A stretch of 64,000 nucleotides of DNA. It comes from Crambe crambe. Lineage: Eukaryota; Porifera; Demospongiae; Poecilosclerida; Crambeidae. The stretch covers positions 8,200,075-8,264,074 of the forward strand of contig OZ004587.1 of NCBI GenBank assembly GCA_963924555.1, written 5' to 3'. The position numbers and the translations under genes were made by a program. The notes below the pieces were generated by a model. That model was not told the DNA's origin, ran no database searches, and was given only the letters and a program-made list of their open reading frames with translations. This document shows positions 1 to 10,570 of this stretch, piece after piece. Position 1 is the first letter of the stretch, and every line of letters begins with the position of its first letter.

Positions 1-59
1 AGCTGTAGTGATTATTTGTGTCTTATCTTTTTGGTATTAGCTATTATTTGCATTTTTGT

Positions 60-165
60 AGTGCAGTGAAAAATGTTTAGCTACTGCAGTGGGATCATTC
101 CAGCCACTGCAGCGAAAAAAGTTTACTGCAGTAATAATAGCCACTGCAGTGAAAAAACAGTTTAC
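60..165. repeat. CTGCAG-containing minisatellite, left copy
   Basis: Short tandem run built on cactgcagtg and ctgcagtaataatag blocks. The same unit recurs as a longer array at 3160-3395. The flanks of the two arrays resemble each other in inverted orientation (gacacgtg and cacatgtgtca blocks), which suggests that 60-3400 could be one large element with repeat-rich ends. I see no gene in 1-3700. Confidence 0.5.
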
Positions 166-889
166 ACTATAAAAACAAACGTGTTATTATGACACGTGGT
201 AGCATGTCATTTGATTGTCCCAAAAAATGACACACTCGCACATGTGTCAAATGCAAGTCATGTCAATCCTACACATGTGTCAAATGCAAGTTGTGTCAAT
301 CCAACATATGTGCTGTTCAGCTTCTGTGTTAAATTGGCATTCTTTTAATAGGTTAGTTTTTGTTAGTAAAATTTTAATACAGGTGAAATAAAATTAGCTA
401 GCCACACAACAGACAATTGCTAGAAGATGTGATGTCTACTGAGTCAATATGGCAGCATCAGTTCTATTTGGTTGTTCATTAGCTGGCCAATGGTTATGTT
501 ACTGCTCAATTCTAGTCCTCTGGTAGCACCAGCAATGAACACTTGTATACATCTTCATCCAGGAGGGAATATGATGTTGTCTCTCACCCTACATCAGTAA
601 AAGGAGTATACATGCTGATCTTGTTGTCATAGTTATGGCTAATAGTCATTATTGTGTGGAACTTCCTCTCTTAGAATATAAGAAAAGAACCCTCGGAACT
701 AAACCATAGCTAGCTAGCTACCACCGTCAATTGCAAATCGAGTATCTTAAAACCTGGTCCCAAAGTGTCTTTTAATCCACTGTATGTCACGATACCATAT
801 ACACATCACAGCTTTGATTCAAATTCACATCTCACTCATGCCATTCCAATTAGAGCCAACCTATTAGCCTACTGCCACAGGTGTTTGCT

Positions 890-1565
890 GTAATCATTAA
901 GCTATAGCTGACAGTGATACAAGACCTGGTCCTTAAATCTGATTGGCCAATATTGTATACTTTACTCTGGGTTTAACTTGCTAGCTACTTGAATTCTATA
1001 AGCTAGCTACTAAGTGACAACTATGTACTAGAGAATTTAATTTCCCCATGACTATAGCTACCTTGACAAGACGATGCTCAGGACAAACATTTTCTATGAT
1101 CATAGAGTTCAGTCCTTGTGCTATCAGAGGCTACAGAATGAGCTAACAATGCAACAGCTCAATAAAGACACTGTCTGAATTTCTTTCAGTTTCTGGACAC
1201 CCCTTCTGAATCAGCAAGTATTAAGATAAACTAAATTTAAACCTGTGCTACTGGGGCTCAAAGTTTGAGGAATTGTACCTAGTGCACAGGTAAGCTCATT
1301 GGTGTCTAGGAATTGAAAAGAAATGCTGAAATCTTAAACAGTGTCTTTATTGATAGCACAAGGACTAGCTGAAGTCTGTTTGTCGAAAAGGCTTGTCCTG
1401 AGCATCTTCTGCTGTCAATAGGCGTCAGAAAATTGAATTGTCTAGTATAGATGGTCATTTTACTCTAACTGGCCAATCAGATATAAGATCTTATGTCAGC
1501 TATAGCTACTAGGCCACAACATCATTACAGTAAAATACTAAACCACCATGACAAGGCTCTATCTT
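890..1565. repeat. Large imperfect palindrome
   Basis: The left arm (gctatagctgacag, then ctgattggccaat, then gatgctcaggacaa) returns in reverse complement on the right (ttgtcctgagcatc, ggccaatcagat, tgtcagctatagc), centred near 1245. Arms are about 300 bp and imperfect. Consistent with a foldback transposable element or a decayed inverted duplication. No coding potential seen. Confidence 0.6.
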
Positions 1566-1881
1566 GTAGCCATTCAGTAAGTGTACACAGCAAATAATCA
1601 AATTCTACAGTCCACAAACAACGGAAAACTAAACCCCACTCAAGTAAGTTAACATTTCACATCTATGAACACAACTCAGCAACCTCAACTCACCCAGTCA
1701 ATGTCCACTACTTCAAGGCCTGACCACATAGCTAGTACGCAGAAACCTGCATGTGGAAATAGTTTACAGGCAATGAATGCTTGCTAGTGCAAGTCTTACT
1801 GATTAAAGGTCTATTAAGTAGCAAATTACTTAACTTGGTGTTCTATAATGTAGTCTACAACATACTTGGGGTATAGTGTTC

Positions 1882-2591
1882 AGGGCTGGATCCAGGGGTG
1901 GGATTGAGGCCCCCCCCCCTTTTTGTTCCCAAGCTATTATAAAATGAAAATGCAATTTGACCATGCCTATACTTGCTTAGCCATGTCTATTTTTCTTTGA
2001 TAACTTGTGTTTCTCCTCTAAAGTAGTGTAATTAGAAGAGAGAACATGTTACATGTGTGGGCTAACTAAACTATAGGAACTAATGTGGTTATGGCTATGG
2101 TCAAAGAAAGAAACAATCTATGTATACATGACACATCCATTTTGGCTTTCACTTTCAAGGTCACACATTGGATAACTTGGTGCATACTAACTGTGATTTC
2201 CTTTTACGATCACACCTGTAACCATCACACCTTTGACCATCACACCTGTGACCATGCACGTGTCACTTCAAAGATATCTTTCGGAGTGCATTGGATTGTA
2301 TTTACACATTGGATAATTCAGTGCATACCAACTGTGATTTCCTGAACAATCATACCTGTGACCTTGCACGTGTCACTTTGAAGATATCTTTGGCTTAACA
2401 TTTTCAAGGTCACACATTAGATAACTCAGTGCTGTGATTTGAAGTGTGACCTTACATGTGTCACTTTGAGTTTGAGTTCCAGTGAACGGCCCACATGGGT
2501 CCTCCAAATAACTATGCTCCTTCCCTCATGGTCCAGTGTTTGAGCTCTTAATCCTGCAACCCCACCTATCTAAAAATCCTGGATCCAGCCC
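1882..2591. mobile_element. hAT-like MITE with internal degenerate tandem repeats
   Basis: Terminal inverted repeats AGGGCTGGATCCAGG at both ends. The flanks read TAGTGTT on the left and AGTGTTTG on the right, a likely 6-8 bp target duplication as in hAT elements. The interior holds degenerate tandem copies of a unit with tcacacattgga, ctgtgatttcct and gtgaccat. Open frames inside it are repeat-driven and not considered genes. Confidence 0.55.
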
Positions 2592-3159
2592 TAGTGTTTG
2601 ACCTTTTGGACCAATTTATAGTGAACACTCATGTTACTGACACAGAGACACTCTAGGCATATTTAACTTGACAGAATAATGCTTTATGGCCACCCGACTT
2701 TGTTAGGATGGCAAACCAAACCTTGCAGTGGTTGGCCATATGACCAGCTGCCTGAAGAAATGAAGTTCTAAACATAGCTAAACTTAGCTAGCTAGACACC
2801 AGCATGCAGCTAAGATATGCCCAAAGCTACACTCTCTGACTTCTTTTCCACCCTAGAAGACATAATGAAACAGCTGAGGTTGGTTAACAGAGTCTTCCTA
2901 GGCCATTCACTAAATCCCAATCCAGCTGCAGTCTCAAATACTGAGCATGCTCAGTATTGGTGCCATGGTAACGCATGTATAACATACATGATGTGTGCTG
3001 ATTTAGCACATGCTTACAATATAACATGTACCTATGTGTAGATGTGTCATAATTACACATGTGTAGGACATAACATGCTGATTTGACACATGTTGCAGCA
3101 TTTGACACACGTGTGACACATTACATGGGTATCATGATGACACACTTATTTTTACAGTG

Positions 3160-3395
3160 TACTGCAGTAATAATAGCCACTGCAGTGAAAAAACAGTTTA
3201 CTGCAGTAATAATAGCCACTGCAGTGAAAAAACAGTTTACTGCAGTAATAATAGCCACTGTAGTGAAAAAAATGGTTTACTGCAGTAATAATAGCCACTG
3301 CAGTAAAAAAACAAACCAGTTTACTGCAGTAATAATAGCTACTGCAGTGAAAAAACAGTTTACTGCAATAAAACGCTCATACTGCAGTGAAATGA
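3160..3395. repeat. About 40-bp minisatellite, roughly six copies
   Basis: Unit of about 40 bp with ctgcagtaataatag and cactgcagtgaaaaa blocks, well conserved between copies. It is open in one frame, giving a repeated TAVIIATAVKKQF peptide, but this is a by-product of the unit length. Right partner of the short array at 60-165. Confidence 0.85.
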
Positions 3396-3509
3396 ATGAA
3401 CTTAGTAGCTAAGTCGACCCAGATCGTCATCTGGAGAGATCAGGCAACATCTCATACAAAACCTCAGTTTTCTCATCATCCGATTCTGAGCTTGTTGGGG
3501 TAGAAGGCT

Positions 3510-3533
3510 GGGGGGGGGGGGGGGGGGGGGGGG
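3510..3533. repeat. Poly-G tract (about 24 G)
   Basis: Uninterrupted G run. Similar runs lie at about 45437, 54975 and 55389. Such tracts are prone to length error in assembly and can form G-quadruplexes. Confidence 0.9.
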
Positions 3534-3728
3534 CACTGAATCCGAGGTGGAAGAGTTGTAACAGACAGACAGACACACAGAGTACTATACCCTTGCCCAT
3601 ACGCAGAGGGAATTAATTCTATTGTTCATACTTTACAAAAATCATATAAGCTAATATTTATTATTGTCAGACTGTATAGTATTAGTTCAGCCTGTCAAAT
3701 TTTGATTGACATCAGTAGAGCAAAGAAA

Positions 3729-4221
3729 ATGAAAACCTCTATGCTTCAAGTAAGAATAGACTCAGATACATTACTAAGTGACGGTTTGAAGTTGTACAAG
3801 GATCCAAATCTTGACATAACTCGTCCTATTGAAGTAACTGTAAGATAAATAGCTATTATACCATGTCATTATTATATAGACCAAATGGCCTTGGACTTTG
3901 GTGGTGTTAGAAAATAGAAGGCAATTTTTTCCCGATCTTCTTCAAGAAGTTACATTGTCTACCAGCCTAAACTTATTTGAGCGAAATGACTTGTATTTGT
4001 TGCCGTTAATCAATCAGGAGGCCTATATTTGTGGCCATTATAAAATGCTGGGCAAATTGATCCTCCATTCCATCTTGCAAGAGGGCCCAGGGTTCCCCTA
4101 CTTTCCCCCATCCCTCTATCACTACATCTGCACAGGGTCAGTTGAAGTGGCAATGGAATATTTATCCCTTGAAGCACTCCCTTTTCATTCGAAGATTGTT
4201 GTGGATGAGGTAGCTAAATAG
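3729..4221 (+). pseudogene. HECT-domain (G2E3-like) fragment, frame-disrupted
   Basis: A first exon from ATG 3729 (MKTSMLQVRIDSDTLLSDGL...) ends at a GTAAGA donor after PIEVT. A second exon follows the acceptor at about 3879. The downstream frame reads QFFPDLLQEV, LLPLINQEAYICGHYKMLGK, GPGFPYFPPSLYHYI, VAMEYL. This matches the order of blocks in HECT-like ubiquitin ligase domains of the G2E3 type. The DFGGVR block expected just before QFF is present, but in a different frame and followed by a stop. The fragment also ends at 4221 before any catalytic Cys lobe. I read it as a decayed gene fragment. It is the only such sequence here and unrelated to the receptor array. Confidence 0.55.
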
Positions 4222-5183
4222 CTAAGAAAATACTCTGACAGTATTAATCCACCATAATTATAATCAAGTGTGTGCTGACAATGAGGCACTTCAGGAAGTA
4301 TCCCAAACCTCCATGTGTGCGGAACTATTATATTTTGAGAGATGTGGCTGCCATGCAGTGTTGAAGGTATAAAGGTATATATAGGGAGTGAAATAGGAAT
4401 AGTAGTTTTGTAATAATATTATTGCTGTGATTCTCGAGTTTGGTGATGGGTACGGGTAAGGGGTTACTTGACTCACTTATTGCTGAAGGGGGAGTGAAGA
4501 GTAGGGATTTAAGTTGGGTGTATATATGGACGTGGATATTGAAATTTTAGGAGGGGTAGGAGTGATAGGAATGCAGCTAAATTTTACTGCTATCCCTACT
4601 TCACTTTTTATTTAGAAGAAATTTTTTGCATTCACTTGTCCAACTATGATTGACCAAAAACTATGCTTAGATCCTGAAAAAAATGTGGATTTCATACAAC
4701 TTTGCATAAAATCCTCAGATCTAAGCATACAGAGTAACAATCACCATTGGATGCACAACTTGATCCACTCACAAGACCACACCCCTTCTACCCATATTAA
4801 TCAGCTTTAAAGACGATGTTGTCAAAAAATAATTCGGTTTAGACCAACGAAAGCCAGTTAAGAGACTGCACTCACTGATGGTGTATGCTATTTCTTGTGT
4901 GTCAAGTTTGACATGACCAGTTAATCACACTCACAATCACAATAACGTCAATCACAAAGTGTTCTAATCGCTACTGGCAGCATGGCTATAGCCCTCGCAC
5001 ATGCGCTGAGGGTTAATGCGCGTGCGCAAGGCTCTGAGAGTCTGGCCTGCGCAAGACTATAAATGATTTGACCATCATTTCTACACCAATAGCTACAGGA
5101 ACAAGCTAGAGAATCTCAAGTCAAAGTGTTCTAAATAAAATACTTTCAGTGTTCCAAGCACATGACTTAGTAGCGCAAGGCTG
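4222..5183. other. Intergenic, no gene seen; GC-rich palindromic motifs
   Basis: No supported gene. At 4990-5055 there is a cluster of atgcgc, gcgcgtgcgcaa and cctgcgcaag blocks resembling NRF1-type sites found near starts elsewhere in the window. No start codon with a signal peptide follows, so its role is unclear. Confidence 0.4.
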
Positions 5184-6534
5184 TTACTGCTGGGAAGGGT
5201 ATGGTGCGTATTTCTGTGGATCAGCATAAGGTGGAGGAGCCTTCTCTTGTAAGGTGTTTGGAGCTGGGTGGTAGGCCTGCTGTGATGATGAAGAGTTGGA
5301 GACTAGAGCATAGGGAGCTGCTGACGTAGCGGTGGTGGTGATGCGAGTCCTGCGGCGACTGGAAACACAGCATGCCACGATGCAAATGATAGTGATGGGA
5401 ATGACGATTACGAGAATGAAACCAGCAACACTCACGCCCACTATAAGTCCGATAGGGACTCCTCGATCACGGCCACATACTGCAGAGAGAGATAATCATT
5501 GTCAGTGGTATAGTCTCTCCGTGAGAGAGACTATACCAGTGAGAGAGGAAGGCCTGGGGATGAGGCTACAACTGTAGCACACTTGCTATGTTACTGTGAC
5601 ACCCAAGAGTGTCATGGGTGCACCTTTTGGTAGACTTCTTACTGTGTCAAGTGCATGGCGGGGTGTCATTTTTGCCCATTTTTGGCGTACATGTACCAAT
5701 GACACCCCATTACAGTGTAGACACAGTCTAGCTGGCTGGAACTTTACACTTACTTTTATTAGCAGCATCTGCAATATCACTTCTTCCACAACTCCTGTAT
5801 ACTTGCACAATTTCGTCTATGCAGGGCGTATTGCTGCAGATGGATTGGATCTGCAGAATCAAGTGGAGAAGTACGTAGCAGGATAGGTCATAGCTAGTTC
5901 TCTATGTGAAATAAGTACCCAGCCAGACAACTATATATTCGAGATTGGGGAATACCAAATTAGCTTAGACCTAACAACTGTTCAAAAAGGAAATTTGGCA
6001 TCCGCTTATTTTTTGATCCTCACTGTCTTGAATGGCACTGTACAGTAGTGAGTAATATGCCATGCACTGGTATTTTGTATGGGGGCACCAAATCATCAGA
6101 TTGGGACTATGTATATATTCGAGCACCAGGAAATAAGCTGATCATCACAACTGTTGCATCAGTCCTCTATAGCTAATAGATGAAACAGAGTGTCTGATCG
6201 ATCTAAGATCAGTCATGATAGCTCTGTTTACAATTTAGATGTTGTCAATTTGTGTTAACAAGATACATAGCTCAAGTACTGATTGGTGCGAGACTAATTC
6301 GTGAATTCTAAAATTAAGATTTAGAGTTTAGGGTCCTAACTTGAGTAACCATATTCTCAAGCTTCTCGCTGCACTTACATTAATAGTGGAGAGTCCTAGG
6401 CAACTACTGAGGCCGCTTCGCAAGGCAACCCGTTGAAAGCATTGAAGGTCGTCTGAACTTGGCAGTGGAAAGTCTTGGGAGACGGTCACTGCAAGAGCAC
6501 ATGATAAAATTAATCCTGCAAAAAAGATCTTCAT
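5184..6534 (-). CDS. Gene A: small Cys-rich single-pass membrane protein with PPPPY tail
   Basis: Three exons: complement(5184..5479, 5754..5850, 6379..6534), 549 nt, 182 aa, all GT-AG. Residues 1-20 are a signal peptide (MKIFFAGLILSCALAVTVSQ). Residues 21-84 form a small ectodomain with spaced cysteines (LQCFQ, LSSCLG, SICSNTPC, RSCGR). A transmembrane helix at about 92-118 contains [10 protein letters not shown]. The cytoplasmic tail carries APPPPYAD and KYAPYPSQQ. The ectodomain matches no family I can name; it is neither SRCR nor LDLa. The last exon is clearly related to those of genes P and Q (same IVGVS.AG helix, same phase 1 entry), so A looks like the shared membrane/tail module joined to another ectodomain. 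The function is unknown; a surface receptor or adaptor is inferred. Confidence 0.75.
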
Positions 6535-6741
6535 TTTTTTCTCTTCTTTGCGACGGCTGGAGTGTTAAAGTGATGATCGATCAGCGTTGACTTAGAATTG
6601 CCAAGCAAGGATATCACCTAGAAGTCTGTGCGTGTGAGCGCGAGACTATTAAATCAAAATATGCTGCATGGAGACAATAAAAAATAATGAACTGTGCAAT
6701 GTGGGTGGAGCATCAAATTGAGCTGTCAGGAGTGTACACCA

Positions 6742-7936
6742 TCAATTTTGGTTGTTCGTACTAGGCAGAGGCTGAGAAACAAACTCTTCCTTGGAAACTT
6801 CAGCATTTGTGTCAGTATTGGTCTGTGGATAAGTAGCCATTGGAGTGGAGTATGTAGAATTGGAAGCAGCACTTGGAGCAGTAGTGGACATTGCTGGTGG
6901 TTCAGACTGGTAATTGGTAGAAACAACATTATCGTCCTGTGTGGTTGCTCCCCTGCGACGAGGTCCCTTGTAAAGTGACAACACGATGCAAACAGTGACG
7001 AGGATGACACCAATGGGCACCACAAGGAAGAGAATAAAAACGGCAACACATACGCCAACAATGATCCCAACTATGTTAGTACTGCTACCACTACTCCCTC
7101 TTGTTGCTGGGCCACGACTTGTAGCTGTGATATCAACTATAATAATAAGCATGATATCCCTAAATTAACATTAATTTCAGTCAGTGGAACCTCCGATAAA
7201 GGACACTCCGTTAGAGGACAAACCTCTCAACTATGGACATGCCAAAAGTATACACTCTATACAAAGAGGACAACCTCAGGATAAAAGGTTGGATCCCAAA
7301 TGTGGCCATTATTCGGAGGTTCCACTGTAGCTAGCTATGCATGTGCCTACCAGTTCCCACGCAGTTGAGCTCATCAGAACAGTCTTGACAGTTGCATTCA
7401 CTATTGCACCTGTTGCTTATGAAACTTGTGCACATTCCATTATCACAGGGATACCCACTCCTATAAGCTGGAGAGAACTTTAGCTAATAATTTATGTGTA
7501 TCTTGTGAGAAGACAATGGAACCTCTAAAATAAGGACACACTTGGAACCCATCCTTTTGTCCTTTGTATATAGGTACTTTTAGATTAGGCCTTCATTGAG
7601 AGTTAGTTGTCCTCTTTTTTACATATCAGAGGTTCCACTGCATGCATGTGGGTAGTAAATGACTCACTCTCACAATTCTTTTCGTCACTTCCATCTAAAC
7701 ACGCAGTGAACCCATCACAACGATCAAACACTCCTGTCAGACACTGGCCACTGCGACAAGTGAAGCCACTACACTGTGCTTCTACAAGGGGTAACTCACT
7801 TATAATACAGTCTCGTGGAGCCCCGCCCCTTTCATTATGGAAAGGGGTGGGGCGGGACTACTACTATTAATTCACCTGAGCCTCTCAAGATGCTCACGAA
7901 GATCAAGAATAGAAGAGGCAGGCAATAACCTTTCAT
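6742..7936 (-). CDS. Gene B: two-LDLa single-pass membrane protein
   Basis: Four exons: complement(6742..7136, 7351..7467, 7668..7781, 7876..7936), 687 nt, 228 aa; every junction is phase 1. Residues 1-20 are a signal peptide (MKGYCLPLLFLIFVSILRGS). LDLa domain 1 lies at about 22-58 (CSGFTC, RCDGFTAC, DGSDEKNC) and LDLa domain 2 at about 61-96 (CDNGMC, CNCQDCSDELNC). The SDE motifs are the usual Ca2+-binding acidic residues. A Ser/Thr-rich stalk leads to a transmembrane helix (about 119-147, starting IVGIIVGVCVAV), then YKGPRRRG and a Ser/Thr/Gln-rich tail. No PPxY is evident, unlike its neighbours. It ends 207 bp upstream of gene A and starts 93 bp from the end of C. LDLa repeats usually bind protein ligands with Ca2+; the ligand is unknown. 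Confidence 0.85.
7182..7327. mobile_element. MITE, CAGTGGAACCTC family, copy in intron of B
   Basis: Inverted ends CAGTGGAACCTCC and GGAGGTTCCACTG surround aaggacac / gaggacaa blocks. The same family recurs at 7514-7640, about 61301-61456 and 63503-63827, with fragments near 11058 and 12245. The right end abuts TA as in pogo/Tigger-type elements; the left TA is not kept. Confidence 0.6.
7514..7640. mobile_element. MITE, CAGTGGAACCTC family, second copy in B
   Basis: Ends caatggaacctc and gaggttccactg with the family's aaggacacac and tttgtcctttg blocks inside. It lies in the intron between the two LDLa exons of gene B, a few tens of bases from the splice donor. Confidence 0.55.
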
Positions 7937-7975
7937 GATCTCTTGTATTCATTGAGCTAGATACGCCCACTTTTT

Positions 7976-7986
7976 ACGCATGCGCA
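7976..7986. promoter_or_regulatory. NRF1-like palindrome upstream of gene B
   Basis: acgcatgcgca lies 40 bp upstream of the B start codon. It resembles the YGCGCAYGCGCR site known for NRF1 in animals. Recurrence at other starts in this array supports a promoter role (inference). Confidence 0.5.
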
Positions 7987-8028
7987 TTGATCTTACTAAT
8001 TTTATTGTGCAAAAATATTGATTGTATG

Positions 8029-10330
8029 CTACACAGCTGTTTGGTGTAGAGCTGATGGTGATAATAGAAGGCCATTACAGTTACTCGCAGCTCTACCACC
8101 TTCCAACTGTGTAGATGAGAGTGCAGGAGTTGAGTGGGTCACAGTATGATTGGAAGAATCTGCTTCAGCAGCACAATTTGACAGAGGTGACAGCTCCACC
8201 ACAGCTGGAGAAACATCCACCTCAAGTCCAGCCTCTTTCATTTTTGCAATTTCTCTCCCTCTAATTCCAGATGAAATAACAGGTGGAGGCTCCACACTAC
8301 CATCATATTGTTCATTGGAGACTTCTACAATAGTTCTATGGCCATCTCTCAAATCTGCTCCTTCTCTGTTGGTCTCAAGTTCGGCTATGACCACTTCTTC
8401 CAATTCACCATTAATCTCATTTGCCATTGTCTGAATGACACCTACTTCCTCTGTCACAGCACTATTTACTCCCAAATCAACCACAACTGCTTCTCCTTCC
8501 TCAATGTTTCTGTGCTGCATTATTGGTGAATCAGTTTCCGATGTAGCAGTACCATGATCCCCAGTTTCTCTGGAATGAGCTCTGTCCAAGGAATCAGAAC
8601 GAGTTGGAGTCACACCCACTTCCCCAATAGCACACACATCCACTTCCCTTGTAGCTGTAGCATCCAAACGAGGCACACCCACTTCCAATGTAGCTTCCAA
8701 GCTAGCCACACCCACTTCCCCTGTAGCACTCACACCCATTTCCTCTGTGGTGGTAGCATCCAAATGAGCCACGCCAACTTCTTGATTGCTCTCCTCCTGC
8801 GCCTGGTCATCGTCTTCCCTATCACTGATGTAGGGAGGAGGAACATCGTCCTCTTTCCTCTCCTCCTCCTCCTCCTCTGAGTCAGTCTCTTCTCTCCTTG
8901 AATAATACTTCTTCCTGATGCAGGTGATGCTGTTGAGATCTACAATGCTAGGGTACGAATTAGACTGATCATAAGTTGGAGGTGGATCACCAATCTGAAA
9001 CTCCGCCTCTGGGAGGGGCACGTCTTCGTATGGCTGAGATATGATGAGTGAGTTTCTGGGTTGGTGGAGGTTGCTATGAGGTAAGGTATCATTATTGCTC
9101 TGTCGGCAAATGTAGCAGCAGATACCAAAAAAACAACAGCAAGTGACCAAAGCTATCACAGAGATGCTGATGAGGGTGACTGACACTGCAAGAACTGCTG
9201 CTGAAAGTGTAGAGAGAGAGGGAGGGGAAGAGAGGGGGACAGAGGGAGGGGAGAGGGACAGGAGGGAGAGAGGGGGGAAGGAGAGAGAGGGGGGGAAGGG
9301 AGAGAGAGGGGGAAGGAGAGAGGGAGAGAGGGAGAAAGAGGGGAGGGAGAGAGAGGGGGGAGGGGGAGGGAGTGAGGGGGGGAGGGAGAAAGGGGGGGAG
9401 AAAGGCGGGAGGGAGAAAGAGAGAGAAAGAGAGGAAGGAGAAAGAGAGGAGAGAGAAAGGGGGAGAGAGAAAGGTATTCCAAAGGGAAAAAAGCTAAGAG
9501 GAAATGTTTCCAGACACTAGAGGTAATGTGATATCATAAATACACTGTACAAAGACCAAATACTGGGACAACAGACACAGAACTTGCAGGAAGTTACACT
9601 ATAGCTAACACTGTACACTTCCATCAAGTGTCCAATTATGCCTGAAATATTCTTAATTACCATATGTTTATGCAAATAATCCCTTAAGGTAAAGCGGGGC
9701 TATTTCGAACGGCGGGGCTATTCCGTAGGGTCAAATATTTTCAAAACTCCACAAGCTTACGAGCTCTATTTTGAAAGATATATTCTATTATTATAGTAGA
9801 TTATGTCCTCCAACATTGAGCTCAGAAATCCCAGTAGTTTCAGAAATATTTGAACCTACGGAATAGCCCCGCTTTACCTTAAACCCTCAGGCGATGGAAA
9901 GTAATCTTAATAGTTGAGTATCTTAAATTACTAGTATACTCACCAGAATTTGAACAGTCAATCTCATCGGTTCCATCTGAGCAATCTGAAGCACCATCAC
10001 AGATGGCCTCTCTAGGGATGCATCTTATACTGTCACATCGAAAACACTGACACACAGCCACTGGAAACAAACATGATTCTTTGAATGCAGTTCTAAAAGC
10101 ATGTTTAGCCATAGGGTTTAGCTATCACTTTTATTTTATACTGTATAATGAAATACGCTAGCTTAGCCCTGCCACCGGCACCCAGCAAGCTAGATCAAAA
10201 GTTTACTAAGTTCTTGTTCTAGGTAGGCTTTAATAGCTCATAAAAGCCTATACACGAAATTAGCAGTCTTACCTCGAAGTAAAAACCCTGACAAACAAAA
10301 AGCTGTTAAAAACGTATTGATAACGAACAT
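8029..10330 (-). CDS. Gene C: one-LDLa membrane protein with long acidic tail
   Basis: Three exons: complement(8029..9185, 9944..10060, 10273..10330), 1332 nt, 443 aa, all phase 1. Signal peptide 1-19 (MFVINTFLTAFCLSGFLLR). LDLa at about 21-57 with CFRCDSIRC, AICDGASDCSDGTDE, IDC. A transmembrane helix follows directly (about 60-83, rich in Cys: TCCCFFGICCYICR). The tail of about 360 residues carries GDPPPTYDQ and DVPPPYISD (two PPxY motifs), a Glu-rich run (EEEEEERKEDD), and degenerate repeats around GEVGV and LDATAT. The polypyrimidine tract before the last exon is an exceptional C/T run about 270 nt long. The tail matches no family I recognise; PPxY motifs bind WW domains in known proteins. 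Likely a signalling receptor with one ligand-binding module (inference). Confidence 0.85.
9205..9477. repeat. Polypurine (G/A) tract of about 270 bp
   Basis: Almost pure A/G on +, pure C/T on the coding strand of gene C, built from gagagg, gggag and gaaag units. It lies immediately upstream of the last-exon acceptor of C and so serves as an oversized polypyrimidine tract. It is open in several frames, but the peptides are low-complexity and not genes. Confidence 0.9.
9688..9878. mobile_element. 191-bp MITE flanked by TTAA
   Basis: Ends GGTAAAGCGGGGCTATT and AATAGCCCCGCTTTACC, inverted and exact over 17 bp, flanked by TTAA on both sides (9684-9687 and 9879-9882). TTAA duplication is the mark of piggyBac-type insertion. 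The block CGGGGCTATT repeats inside the left end. Located in intron 2 of gene C. A related one-sided sequence (ttaaggtaaagtggg) occurs at about 24463. Confidence 0.8.
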
Positions 10331-10570
10331 CTTGATTTATGTCTTGACACTAACATGTGTGAGAATTTCAATTGATTTATACTTTTGCCTGACGTCCTTT
10401 GACCCTGAGGTCGAGGTCAAAGTCCGACTATCAAGGCTACCATGGGTCATACGCCTGTGCGGAGGTGGGGCTCCACTGAATTTTGGATATGCCCCAATGA
10501 ATTGATAAAAAAAATGAAAAATAAAAGATAGCTTCCTTGTATTTAACCACAAAATGCATTAAAGTGATCA

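Noticed and set aside
3083..3412. Open frame with repeated TAVIIATAVKKQF peptide
   Set aside because: A product of a 40-bp minisatellite, with no start context, splice signals or family resemblance.
3898..4221. Link between the HECT fragment and the PPxY tails
   Set aside because: PPxY is read by NEDD4-type ligases with WW domains. This fragment is of the G2E3-like type, is broken, and shows no WW domain.
9143..9520. Long open frames across the polypurine tract on both strands
   Set aside because: Pure low-complexity peptides (REGGE / SLPLS); the tract is an intron of gene C.
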